A DNA stretch of 47,478 nucleotides from Lachnospiraceae bacterium (GTDB lineage: Bacteria; Bacillota; Clostridia; Lachnospirales; Lachnospiraceae). The number at the start of each line of letters is the position of its first letter. The first letter of the stretch is position 1. The notes below the pieces were generated by a model. That model did not search any database, was not told the DNA's origin, and saw only the letters and a program-made list of their open reading frames with translations. This document shows positions 1 through 7,394 of the stretch, piece by piece. Where the stretch lies: contig JAAUZL010000018.1 of assembly GCA_014804615.1 (NCBI GenBank), forward strand, positions 192,803 to 240,280, read 5' to 3'. The position numbers were made by a program, and so were the translations under genes.

Positions 1-1299
1 ATTGCCCGTCGGATCTGCAGGTCTGGCGGGTTTGTTTTTGGCTTTTTTCTTTACGGGAGGAACATATTCCGTAAAGGCCATGGATTCTTCAATCTGTCCC
101 AGCGTCATATAGGGAGACAAATCTGTAGGGAGATTCTTTTTTTGCAGCTTTCTGTTGACCAGAGATTTCACGCCCGCGTAGAATACGGCGAAGATCGGAA
201 CACCGACGACCATGCCGAGAACACCGAACAGTCCGCCGAATATGGTGATGGCAAAGATCACCCAGAATCCGGAAAGACCTGTGGAATCGCCAAGAATCTT
301 GGGACCCAGAATGTTGCCGTCAAACTGCTGGATGAAAATGATCAGGATACCAAAGTAGAGCGCCTGCTTGGGGTCTACCATCAGTACCAGAAGGGCGCTG
401 GGTATACCGCCGATCCAGGGACCGAAGAAAGGAATCACATTGGTCACGCCGATGATCATACTCACCAGGATCGCATATGGCGTACCGATGACACTGGTAC
501 AGACAAAGCAGAGAATACCGATCAGGATGGAATCCACGATCTTGCCGCCGATAAAGCCGATGAAGGTACTGTGGATAAAGCGGAAATTTGAGATCATCTC
601 GTTGCCGGCCTTGCGGTCTAACACAGCGTAAACGATCTTTTTCGCCTGCCCGGCAAACTTTTCCTTACTGCCAAGCAGATAGATGGAGATGATGAAACCG
701 ATAATCAGATTCCAGAGCGCTTTGAAGACACCGATCACGCTCAAGGAAACCGTTTTAAGCAGCTCGTTGATATGGGGGAGCAGATTGGTGTTGACATACT
801 CCAGCACCTTTGCGGAATACTGATTGATCAGCGCATCCACTGTGGCTTCCAGATCCGGATTATCCTTCAATAAAAGAAGCGCCCAGTTAGAGAGGTTGTT
901 CACGTAAATAGGGAACTGGAAGATAATGCTCTGTATACTGCGGACGATCTCCGGGAGAATCAGTGCAAAAAGCTCATAGAGGATCAGAAAGATCAACACA
1001 AGCGTAGCCAGAATGGAAATTCCCCTAATGCGGCGTTTGGTTTTGGGCGTCATGGAGATCCCTGCCTTATTGTATAGCGGAATGATCAGCTTTTTCTCGA
1101 TCTTATTTAAGATCGGAGTGAACAGATATGCCAGCACAAAACCGTCGATGATCGGCATGGCTATGGTGATAAACTGGCTCAGTCCGCCCATGAAATTAGA
1201 GCGGTGGAACAGGAGATAGTAGAAGAGGATAGCGCCGACCAGAACCAGCAGCGCTGTGATTCCCCAGTATAGATATTTTTTATCAAATTTAAAATTCAT
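1..1299 (-). CDS. AI-2E family transporter (3'-truncated by window edge)
   Basis: The minus frame from an ATG at 1299 stays open to base 1, giving at least 433 residues, and the C-terminus lies outside the window. The protein is a polytopic membrane protein starting MNFKFDKKYLYWGITALL, with several hydrophobic segments. It has the family's PYAILVSMIIGVTNVIPFFG-type segment followed by GPWIGGIPSALL. The visible C-terminal tail is charged and rich in K and P. The family (PF01594) was named for autoinducer-2 export, but members are varied and some are cation antiporters, so the substrate is unknown. A promoter fits at 1363-1391. It is transcribed away from ttcA. Confidence 0.85.
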   Translation of the reverse strand, partial: MNFKFDKKYLYWGITALLVLVGAILFYYLLFHRSNFMGGLSQFITIAMPIIDGFVLAYLFTPILNKIEKKLIIPLYNKAGISMTPKTKRRIRGISILATLVLIFLILYELFALILPEIVRSIQSIIFQFPIYVNNLSNWALLLLKDNPDLEATVDALINQYSAKVLEYVNTNLLPHINELLKTVSLSVIGVFKALWNLIIGFIISIYLLGSKEKFAGQAKKIVYAVLDRKAGNEMISNFRFIHSTFIGFIGGKIVDSILIGILCFVCTSVIGTPYAILVSMIIGVTNVIPFFGPWIGGIPSALLVLMVDPKQALYFGILIIFIQQFDGNILGPKILGDSTGLSGFWVIFAITIFGGLFGVLGMVVGVPIFAVFYAGVKSLVNRKLQKKNLPTDLSPYMTLGQIEESMAFTEYVPPVKKKAKNKPARPADPTGN

Positions 1300-1362
1300 T
1301 GCAATGCCCTTCCGATAGAAATTTCCGATGAGTAATAGAGAAATACTATATATTGTATCTAA

Positions 1363-1391
1363 ATTATAACAATTTGAGCCGCCGGACACAA
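1363..1391 (-). promoter_or_regulatory. Promoter of the AI-2E family gene
   Basis: Reading the minus strand, a -35 TTGTGT (1391-1386) and a -10 TATAAT (1368-1363) are separated by 17 bp. This leaves a leader of roughly 60 nt before the ATG at 1299. Confidence 0.6.
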
Positions 1392-1450
1392 GACCGACCT
1401 TATGATAATTTAAAAAAATAATGCCAAACGAATGAATGTTTTGTATAATG

Positions 1451-1566
1451 TAAGTGTCGCATAAAAAAACAAGCGGCTGCGAAGCAGACATTTGTTTTTT
1501 TGCGACACTTAACGAGCAAACGTCCGGCGAAGCCGGACAACAAGTGCGAAGCACGAGTTTGCGAGT
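1451..1566 (+). ncRNA. Multi-hairpin structured leader upstream of ttcA
   Basis: This is most of the 312-bp gene-free stretch before ttcA. A 20-bp inverted repeat (1451-1472 with 1492-1511, two-base bulge) encloses a small hairpin CTGC-GAA-GCAG (1477-1487). A second unit follows: an outer stem GCAAAC (1516-1521)/GTTTGC (1557-1562) encloses GTCCGGC-GAA-GCCGGAC (1522-1538) and GTGC-GAA-GCAC (1544-1554). All three terminal loops are GAA. The outer stem can continue through a tandem G.A pair (1514-1515 with 1563-1564). A -10 TATAAT lies at 1444-1449 without a good -35, so the element would fall in the 5' UTR of ttcA. I do not recognise an Rfam class; it could also be a dispersed palindromic repeat. 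Confidence 0.5.
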
Positions 1567-1611
1567 GACAGAAAGTACGCAAAATAAGCAGCTGCGCAAG
1601 GAGCACTCCAC

Positions 1612-2337
1612 ATGAAACTACAACAGGTATTAAGCCTCACAAGAAAAGCAATCGATGACTTTCATATGATCGAGCCGGGGGATAAGATCGCGATCGGTAT
1701 CTCCGGCGGCAAAGACAGCCTGACTCTGCTCTATGCGCTTCAGGGGCTGCGTCGCTTTTATCCCATCCCTTTTGAGCTGTGCGCGGTGACGGTGGATCTT
1801 GGCTTTGGTAATATGGATCTTGAAAAGGTTGAAGATCTGTGTCGGGATCTGGAGGTGGAATACCGTATTATCAAGACGGATATCGGAAAGATCATATTTG
1901 AGGACAGGCAGGAGTCTAATCCCTGCTCCCTCTGTGCCAAGATGAGAAAGGGCGCGCTCAATGATGCCATGAAGGCTGCCGGCTGCAACAAGGTGGCCTA
2001 CGCCCATCACAAGGACGATGTGGTGGAGACCATGATGATGTCCCTGATCTACGAGGGCAGATTTCATACCTTTCGTCCGGTGACTTATCTGGACCGCACG
2101 CAGATCACGGTGATACGGCCGCTTCTCTATATGAATGAGGCGGATGTGATCGGATTTGTGCGAAAACACAATGTGCCGGTGGTAAAGAGTCCTTGTCCTG
2201 CAGACGGCCATACTAAGCGGGAAACCGTAAAGAATATAGTACGGGATATTAATCTTGAGGCACCTGGCGTAAAGGAACGTATGTTTACCGCTATTTTAGG
2301 CGGCAATCTGGAAGGATGGGAACGAGATGGCAAGTAG
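1612..2337 (+). CDS. ttcA: TtcA-like tRNA 2-thiocytidine biosynthesis protein
   Basis: This is an ATP-dependent tRNA thiolase of the PP-loop superfamily, expected to thiolate cytidine 32 of certain tRNAs in the cytoplasm. The P-loop motif SGGKDS is at residues 31-36. A CxxC pair (C105, C108) and a third cysteine in PCPADG near residue 197 match the Fe-S ligands of the TtcA subgroup and distinguish it from TilS. The length of 241 aa is typical for Firmicutes members. The ATG at 1612 follows AAGGAG (about 10 bp spacing). The stop overlaps the start of the recombinase gene, so the two are co-translated. The exact modified base is inferred from the family. Confidence 0.87.
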   Translation: MKLQQVLSLTRKAIDDFHMIEPGDKIAIGISGGKDSLTLLYALQGLRRFYPIPFELCAVTVDLGFGNMDLEKVEDLCRDLEVEYRIIKTDIGKIIFEDRQESNPCSLCAKMRKGALNDAMKAAGCNKVAYAHHKDDVVETMMMSLIYEGRFHTFRPVTYLDRTQITVIRPLLYMNEADVIGFVRKHNVPVVKSPCPADGHTKRETVKNIVRDINLEAPGVKERMFTAILGGNLEGWERDGK

Positions 2338-3394
2338 AAATCACACCTACCATGAACAAAGAGAGACAGGCTATGTCCTGCAGCTGAGGGGGCTATTAGC
2401 GGATCTGCCTCCCTATGCACGGGATTATTTTCGTGCTTTGGAACAGAAATCCAGCGCAAAGACCAGGATATCCTATGCTTATGATCTTCAGGTGTTTCTG
2501 CGGTTTCTCAAGGAGAAAAATCCGGCGCTTACGGACAGAGAAATCAAGGAGATCACTTTAAAGGATCTTGATTGTCTGACCAGCATAGATATTGAGGAAT
2601 ATCAGGAATATCTGAAATATTACGAGTCCCAGACCGGAGAACAGAAAAACGGGGCAAGCAGCATTGCACGGAAAATGTCGTCTCTTCGCAGCTTTTTGGA
2701 CTATTTTTATAAAAAGGAATTGCTTACCAAAAACGTGGCTATGCAGGTGGATATGCCCAAACTACACGAAAAAGCCATTATTCATCTGGAACCTGATGAG
2801 GTGGCGATTTTGTTAGACAGTCTGGAAAGCTATGAGAATCAGCTATCCGGCAAGAAGAAGGAATTCTTTTTAAAGACCAAAATAAGAGATATTGCTATTG
2901 TTACCTTGTTTCTTGGTACCGGGATTCGGGTGTCGGAATGTGTGGGTCTTGATATCAATGATATCAATTTCCGGGAAAACAGCATTCGAATTATCCGAAA
3001 AGGAGGCAGCGAATCCGTGCTTTATTTCGGCGAGGAGGTAGAAAAGGCGCTTTTGGACTACATAGAGGGGCCCCGTGCCATGACAGCGAAAGAGGCGCTT
3101 CCCGGGGAAGAAAACGCGTTGTTTTTCTCCTTGCAGAAGAAGCGGATCAGCGTGCATGCGGTGGAAAACCTGGTAGAAAAATATGCGAAAGAGTTTGTAC
3201 CCCAGAAAAAGATCACGCCACATAAACTGCGTTCCACCTTTGGCACAAACCTTTATCAGGAAACGGAGGATATTTATTTGGTGGCGGATGTGCTGGGACA
3301 CTCGGATGTAGGAACGACCAGAAAACATTATGCGGCAATCAAGGATCAGAACCGAAGAAAAGCGGCTATGACAGTAAAGCTGCGGGAGAATTAA
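2327..3394 (+). CDS. XerS-like tyrosine recombinase
   Basis: This is a site-specific recombinase of the phage integrase family. The catalytic set is complete: R201 (GIRVSE), K225, H299-x-x-R302 (HKLR), H325 (LGHSDV) and nucleophile Y335. The N-terminal SAM-like core-binding domain occupies about residues 30-145. At 355 aa it is longer than XerC/XerD (about 300 aa) and matches XerS, the single dimer-resolution recombinase of streptococci. No phage or transposon genes lie nearby, which supports a housekeeping role. The reading frame overlaps ttcA by 11 bp. No dif-like site was identified next to it. A mobile-element integrase remains possible but less likely. Confidence 0.8.
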   Translation: MASRNHTYHEQRETGYVLQLRGLLADLPPYARDYFRALEQKSSAKTRISYAYDLQVFLRFLKEKNPALTDREIKEITLKDLDCLTSIDIEEYQEYLKYYESQTGEQKNGASSIARKMSSLRSFLDYFYKKELLTKNVAMQVDMPKLHEKAIIHLEPDEVAILLDSLESYENQLSGKKKEFFLKTKIRDIAIVTLFLGTGIRVSECVGLDINDINFRENSIRIIRKGGSESVLYFGEEVEKALLDYIEGPRAMTAKEALPGEENALFFSLQKKRISVHAVENLVEKYAKEFVPQKKITPHKLRSTFGTNLYQETEDIYLVADVLGHSDVGTTRKHYAAIKDQNRRKAAMTVKLREN

Positions 3395-3414
3395 GTTTCA
3401 AAATAGAGATGTTA

Positions 3415-3443
3415 TTGACGTAACAAAACGAAAACGTTATGAT
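3415..3443 (+). promoter_or_regulatory. Promoter of the cobalamin riboswitch operon
   Basis: A -35 TTGACG (3415-3420) and a -10 TATGAT (3438-3443) are separated by 17 bp. The expected start site near 3450 is just ahead of the first riboswitch helix. Confidence 0.75.
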
Positions 3444-3452
3444 AAGAAGCGG

Positions 3453-3607
3453 ATTGTCCGGGGAAACAGGTGCAAATCCTGTACGAGCCCGTCGCCGTAA
3501 GGCATGTAGATAGATTGACCAACCAAATGCCACAGTTTGGGAAAGCCATTGGAGTGATCTCTGAGAAGGCCGGTCATGAGAATGCCAAGTCGAAATATCC
3601 GGACAAT
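3453..3607 (+). ncRNA. Cobalamin riboswitch
   Basis: The core GGGAAACAGGTGCAAATCC (3461-3479), then CCTGTAC and GAGCCC, matches the cobalamin aptamer consensus. Downstream are CCACAG...GGGAAAG (about 3530-3545) and a B12-box-like AAGTCGAAATATCCGG (3587-3602). A perfect 9-bp closing helix pairs ATTGTCCGG (3453-3461) with CCGGACAAT (3599-3607). After the aptamer, CCTCT...AGAGG (about 3614-3651) can form a further hairpin, and the Shine-Dalgarno AAAGGAG is at about 3663-3669. Without a clear U-tract, control of translation start is a reasonable inference. B12 is expected to repress the two genes downstream. Confidence 0.9.
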
Positions 3608-3679
3608 AACGATCCTCTATGGAAAGAGCTGCGAGTGCCGGCTGACAGAGGAAATAAAATATAAAAGGAGATTGAAAAC

Positions 3680-4126
3680 ATGCAAACGAAACACAACAGA
3701 AAACGTTTGTCATTCATCCCTTGTATGGTGCTTATTGTGGCTATGGCACTGTTTACAACCGGTTGTAATGGCAGAAAAGAGAGCGGGGTATCCTCCGCCG
3801 GTACTCAGGTACAGGCCGAATCCGGGCAGCTTGGAGAAGGCAGTAAAGTATTTTCATTTACCGTAACGGATCAGGATGGAAATGAGACACCGTTTGAGAT
3901 TCACACAGACAAGGAAACGGTAGGAGAAGCTTTGCTGGAACTTGGAATGATCGAGGGAGATGAAAGCGAATACGGGCTCTACGTCAAAACCGTCAACGGC
4001 ATAACGGCGGATTATGATGCTGACGGCGTATACTGGGCATTTTATATCAACGATGAATATGCGCCGACGGGTGTTGATTCCACGACCATAACGGAAGGTG
4101 ATCGCTATGCCTTCCGGATCGAATAA
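3680..4126 (+). CDS. DUF4430 lipoprotein, probable cobalamin-binding uptake component
   Basis: A secreted lipoprotein of 148 aa. It has a basic N-terminus, a hydrophobic segment and a lipobox ending TTGC at about residue 29, followed by a Ser/Gly-rich linker. The rest is a DUF4430 domain (about residues 55-148: a TVGEALLELGM segment, then VYWAFYINDEYAPTGVDS). This fold is related to the C-terminal domain of transcobalamin and intrinsic factor. It follows the cobalamin riboswitch and is 3 bp ahead of an ECF S component, so it probably presents B12 or a corrinoid to the transporter from the outer membrane leaflet. Ligand binding is inferred from the fold and context. Confidence 0.82.
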   Translation: MQTKHNRKRLSFIPCMVLIVAMALFTTGCNGRKESGVSSAGTQVQAESGQLGEGSKVFSFTVTDQDGNETPFEIHTDKETVGEALLELGMIEGDESEYGLYVKTVNGITADYDADGVYWAFYINDEYAPTGVDSTTITEGDRYAFRIE

Positions 4127-4129
4127 GCG

Positions 4130-4654
4130 ATGAAGCTCACGATCAAAGAGATTGCTGTATTTGGGATGCTCGGAGCTGTGATGTATCTTTCCAAGATACT
4201 TATGGAGCTGTTTCCGAATATTCATCTGCTGGGCGTATTCACGATTGCGTTTACGGTTGTCTACAGGAAAAAGGCGCTGTATCCAATTTATATCTATGTG
4301 ATCTTAAACGGTATTTTCTGTGGTTTTGCAGCTTGGTGGATTCCCTATCTGTATATATGGACGGTTCTTTGGGGGATTGTGATGCTTCTTCCGAAGAAAA
4401 TGCCAAAGAAGCTTCAGCCTGTTGTGTATATGGCAGTATGCGCGGCACACGGGTTTTTATTCGGGATATTGTATGCACCTGTGCAGGCGTTGCTGTTTGG
4501 CTTAAGTTTTCAGGGAATGATCGCCTGGATCCTTGCAGGTTTTCCGTTTGACCTTGTTCATGGCATCAGCAATTTCTTTTGCGGATTGTTGATCCTGCCG
4601 ATCGTTTCTGTATTGAGGTTTGCAGAAAGAAGTATGGGAACTGAGCATGAATAA
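4130..4654 (+). CDS. ECF transporter S component, probable cobalamin-specific (CblT/CbrT type)
   Basis: An integral membrane protein of 174 aa with about five to six hydrophobic segments. The opening KEIAVFGMLGAVMYLSKI and the GFPFDLVHGISNF segment near residue 145 are typical of ECF substrate-binding subunits. It has no ATPase or EcfT partner here, so it presumably uses a shared energising module elsewhere, as group II ECF systems do. Cobalamin is assigned from the riboswitch and DUF4430 partner, not from the protein itself. Translation is probably coupled to the lipoprotein gene: the gap is 3 bp and there is no strong Shine-Dalgarno. Confidence 0.8.
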   Translation: MKLTIKEIAVFGMLGAVMYLSKILMELFPNIHLLGVFTIAFTVVYRKKALYPIYIYVILNGIFCGFAAWWIPYLYIWTVLWGIVMLLPKKMPKKLQPVVYMAVCAAHGFLFGILYAPVQALLFGLSFQGMIAWILAGFPFDLVHGISNFFCGLLILPIVSVLRFAERSMGTEHE

Positions 4655-4696
4655 GAGAGTAAAATCGCATATTGCAGTATATGGCTGTTTTATGTG

Positions 4697-4734
4697 TCAA
4701 CTATGAAATAAATGTGTATTTGTTTCATAGTTGA
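4697..4734. repeat. 12-bp perfect inverted repeat
   Basis: TCAACTATGAAA (4697-4708) is repeated in inverse orientation at 4723-4734 around a 14-bp centre. It lies between the convergent ECF gene and GyrI-like gene. It may be part of a terminator or an operator; no U-tract follows it. Confidence 0.6.
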
Positions 4735-4747
4735 AATGAGGCAGAAA

Positions 4748-4803
4748 AACACCGCTCTACGGGATATGGTCAAAATCGGGCCACTCTTCCCATGAGCGGT
4801 GTT
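4748..4803. terminator. Probable bidirectional terminator hairpin
   Basis: AACACCGCTC (4748-4757) pairs perfectly with GAGCGGTGTT (4794-4803). Short T-runs follow on both strands (TTCTTT on plus, TTTTTCTG on minus). It sits between convergent genes. The 36-nt loop can fold further. Confidence 0.5.
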
Positions 4804-4824
4804 CTTTGATAATCAGTGTCCGTG

Positions 4825-5298
4825 CTATGATGCAGGTTCGTTCTGAAGTCCGACATAAATATGGATTTCGGCATCACCGTCCATATTGTCATTTTGATAT
4901 TCTTCGTAATCGCAGGTAAAAGTTCTGGGCAGATTTAATTGCCAAATTGTCTGCCAGGCTTCAGCAACAGCCTGCACCATATCCCCATGAACGACGAATT
5001 TAGCATATCGTCCTGCAGGAATCCGGCATATGGTGTATTTGTCCTTTTCCTGAGGCATCTTGGTGGTTACACAGGCGACTATTGTCGTATAATCCGATTT
5101 TTCATCCCCTTCGTAATCGGTATAGATGCCCAGCGCTTTTCCGTCTGCTTTGTCCTGTATGGAGGCATAAATGCCTTCACTGTAAAAACGATTCCATAAT
5201 CCGCTGATAATGGTTCCCATATCCGGGGACGTGTTGTTGGTGCGCGCTGATATGCCGACAACGATTCTTTCCTCTAAAGTTACAATTTCATAATCCAT
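4825..5298 (-). CDS. GyrI-like / AraC effector-binding domain protein
   Basis: A 157-aa stand-alone effector-binding domain (GyrI-like, SOUL/Rob-C fold). It starts MDYEIVTLEERIVVGISART and contains the family's ...CRIPAGRYAKFVVHG strand near residue 100 and a terminal EIHIYVGL strand. There is no DNA-binding domain, so it probably binds or buffers a small molecule. It is the last gene of a three-gene unit after a WYL regulator, 44 bp upstream. WYL-GyrI pairs are common in Firmicutes, but the ligand is unknown. Confidence 0.8.
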   Translation of the reverse strand: MDYEIVTLEERIVVGISARTNNTSPDMGTIISGLWNRFYSEGIYASIQDKADGKALGIYTDYEGDEKSDYTTIVACVTTKMPQEKDKYTICRIPAGRYAKFVVHGDMVQAVAEAWQTIWQLNLPRTFTCDYEEYQNDNMDGDAEIHIYVGLQNEPAS

Positions 5299-5342
5299 GA
5301 TAGAGCCCTCCTTTGTTTGATGGCTCTATGTTAGCAGAGGAA

Positions 5343-6269
5343 TCATGACATCTGTGTGTCATGATTTACATATTTTTTGCGAATCCCCTCTGCGAAGGCC
5401 AAAACATCCTGGCGAAACTCTACCGGCTCCAGAAGCTCTGCGCCCTCACCAAAGGACGTGATCCAACCCACAATATTGTCCCTATCCGGGAATCCAGCGG
5501 AGAAAAGCAGGGTTTTATCCGGCTGAACGGTAAAGCTTTCCGGGCCGTACTCTTCTATCAACCTCCACTTGTATTCCGGCTGTATCCTTGCTTTTACCTG
5601 ATAGGTGGGCGGAAACACATGATCAGTGGAGAGATCCGGCAGGGAAACGTTCCGCTTTTCAAAGGGTTCTTCTATATGCAGATCTGTCATTCGTGCCAGT
5701 TTAAAGAGTCGAAAATCGCTTCTGGATTCACACCAGCCCCAGAGATACCAGCTGGCCCAATGATAGATCAGATTGTAGGGCTCTACCGTTCGTCTTGTCT
5801 CTTGGTTTGGTGAAAAATAAGTAAAGGAAATCTTATGGTCGGTAAGAATGGCATCATGAAGCAATTCCATTTTGGGGGATAAGGAAGATTTGGGACACCA
5901 GGAGGCAAGATCAATGAGAATATGCGTATCTCCTGCCAACAGATTGGAAGCGCCTACAGACAGCTTTTCCATGAGCTGGGCATAACGATTTGTACCACTT
6001 ACGCTGTCAAGGCTCCTAAGCCCTGCCAATATGGCCTGCATATCTGATGTGGTGAGCAGCGTACGGTCTATTTTATAACCTTCCATAATGGAGATGCCAC
6101 CGTTTACGCCCGGCTCTGTCACAAGGGGAATACCTGCCATACAGAGTGCCTCAATGTCTCTGTTTATGGTTCGGCGGGAAACTTCAAATTTTCCTGCAAG
6201 ATAGGGAGCTGTCACCTTCTCTTTTTGGAGAAGAATGGACAGGATGCCGATCATTCGGTCGATTTTCAT
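5343..6269 (-). CDS. YafY-type HTH/WYL-domain transcriptional regulator
   Basis: A 308-aa DeoR-like regulator. The N-terminal winged helix-turn-helix (about residues 1-60, VSRRTINRDIEAL) would bind DNA. The WYL domain (about 140-225) contains NLIYHWASWYLWGWCE and FRLFKLARM, with the W-Y-L signature visible as WYLWGW; a C-terminal WCX-like extension follows. WYL domains sense nucleic-acid or nucleotide ligands in several systems. Its start overlaps the DUF3795 stop by 4 bp, indicating translational coupling. The likely target is its own operon; no clear operator was found. Confidence 0.85.
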   Translation of the reverse strand: MKIDRMIGILSILLQKEKVTAPYLAGKFEVSRRTINRDIEALCMAGIPLVTEPGVNGGISIMEGYKIDRTLLTTSDMQAILAGLRSLDSVSGTNRYAQLMEKLSVGASNLLAGDTHILIDLASWCPKSSLSPKMELLHDAILTDHKISFTYFSPNQETRRTVEPYNLIYHWASWYLWGWCESRSDFRLFKLARMTDLHIEEPFEKRNVSLPDLSTDHVFPPTYQVKARIQPEYKWRLIEEYGPESFTVQPDKTLLFSAGFPDRDNIVGWITSFGEGAELLEPVEFRQDVLAFAEGIRKKYVNHDTQMS

Positions 6270-6646
6270 TTTACTTTTTCTCCTGTCAAGATAAATGTGA
6301 TCAGCTCTTCTGCGTCCTGAAAATCGTCATAATCACCATGAATTCCCTCACGATGATATAGGATACCGTTTTGTTCATTTCGCTCGAGACAGTCTAAAAG
6401 CTTTTGTTCCCCATATCGCTTTACAAAGAGTGTAAATGCGTAAGGTTTAATCTTTGATAGAATGCCTTTTTGACACAGTTCAGGACATTCATAACAATGT
6501 GATCTGTTTTTGGACATGGAACATTTCCTGTTTTCACACCAATCTTTATCTGGGCAGGCATCAGAATTACAACCTGCACATTTGTCGTTTTCGGAACACA
6601 GACAACAGGCTAAGCCACATCTGGCAATCCCTAACTCTCGTTTCAT
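6266..6646 (-). CDS. DUF3795 cysteine-rich protein
   Basis: A 126-aa protein with 13 cysteines in its first half, in motifs such as CGLACCLC, CAGC, CPDKDWC and CYECPELC. This pattern identifies DUF3795 and suggests zinc or iron-sulfur binding. The C-terminal half is helical. It is the first gene of the DUF3795-WYL-GyrI unit and starts at ATG 6646 after AAAGGAG. The function is unknown. Confidence 0.82.
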   Translation of the reverse strand: MKRELGIARCGLACCLCSENDKCAGCNSDACPDKDWCENRKCSMSKNRSHCYECPELCQKGILSKIKPYAFTLFVKRYGEQKLLDCLERNEQNGILYHREGIHGDYDDFQDAEELITFILTGEKVK

Positions 6647-6697
6647 GTTGCTGGAACTCCTTTTAGTGTTTATGTATTATAAAGAAAATACTGAAAA

Positions 6698-7099
6698 CTA
6701 TTGTATGGAAGCTGCGGGCGCTTCGTCGTAATAGGGGACGATCAGGTGAGCATCCGCGTAGATCGCGTCGCTTGTAAGGCTGTTAATGCGCATAACCTCA
6801 CGGATATATTCATAGACAGATCCGTAATGCTCCTCATCCATGTACATGCCTGCTATTGACCAGAGTGTGTCATTGTCAGATACGACAATGCTCTTATAAT
6901 ATTTATAAGTTTCTTTACTGGCATCGTTCTTTGCATTGGAGCGGAAGGAACTGACGGCAATGGAGGTGGTGACGATCAGACAGAGAGTCATCACAAATAA
7001 AAGAAAGTTTTTTCTCATCTCCCGTCTCCTGCGAATGCGGTTATTGCGGATTCTCCTCTCGCTTCTGATATCCTGAGTTCTTCTGTAACGCTGTGCCAT
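6698..7099 (-). CDS. YneA-like SOS-regulated LysM membrane protein
   Basis: A 133-aa protein with a strongly basic N-terminus (residues 1-30, rich in R), one transmembrane helix (about 31-50) and an extracytoplasmic LysM domain (about 68-120, with NDTLWSIAGMYM). LysM binds peptidoglycan. The gene is divergent from lexA across LexA boxes, the same arrangement as yneA-lexA in Bacillus, where YneA delays division during DNA damage. Sequence similarity to YneA is limited to architecture, so the division-inhibitor role rests on context. The ATG at 7099 has GAGAGGAG upstream. Confidence 0.78.
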   Translation of the reverse strand: MAQRYRRTQDIRSERRIRNNRIRRRREMRKNFLLFVMTLCLIVTTSIAVSSFRSNAKNDASKETYKYYKSIVVSDNDTLWSIAGMYMDEEHYGSVYEYIREVMRINSLTSDAIYADAHLIVPYYDEAPAASIQ

Positions 7100-7187
7100 T
7101 TCTGATCCACTCCTCTCTTCAACAAATAAGATACATAATATTTCTGATGTTCAAAAAATCTTTTCTAAAGAGTATCTGATAAACTTC

Positions 7188-7299
7188 CAAACAAATGTTG
7201 CGAACAAATGTTCTTTATAAGTGAATTATACCGAACGTATTTTCGAAAGTCAATACTTCTTTTGAAAAAAATCGAACAAATTTTCTGAATATATGTTTG
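7188..7299. promoter_or_regulatory. Array of five LexA (SOS) boxes between yneA-like and lexA
   Basis: Five 14-bp sites resemble the Gram-positive SOS box CGAACNNNNGTTCG: CAAACAAATGTTGC (7188-7201), CGAACAAATGTTCT (7201-7214), CGAACGTATTTTCG (7232-7245), CGAACAAATTTTCT (7273-7286) and TGAATATATGTTTG (7286-7299). The second is the best match. The last overlaps the lexA -35 element, and the first two lie on the yneA side. Confidence 0.82.
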
Positions 7300-7325
7300 C
7301 TTTTTGGGGAATGCTATGCTATGAT
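7297..7325 (+). promoter_or_regulatory. lexA promoter
   Basis: A -35 TTGCTT (7297-7302) and a -10 TATGAT (7320-7325) are 17 bp apart. The -35 overlaps a LexA box, giving autorepression. Confidence 0.65.
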
Positions 7326-7394
7326 AAAATTAAATAAACCGTAAAGTGCATAAAACGGATTTCAAAACCGTTAGAAAGGATAGGGATTTTGCAT

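Noticed and set aside
142-591. 149-aa plus-strand open frame at the left edge
   Set aside because: It lies antisense to the AI-2E family gene, has a low-complexity D/H/E/T-rich translation and no Shine-Dalgarno.
1630-2211. 193-aa minus-strand frame opposite ttcA
   Set aside because: It is a shadow frame of ttcA. The translation has no family features and no ribosome binding site.
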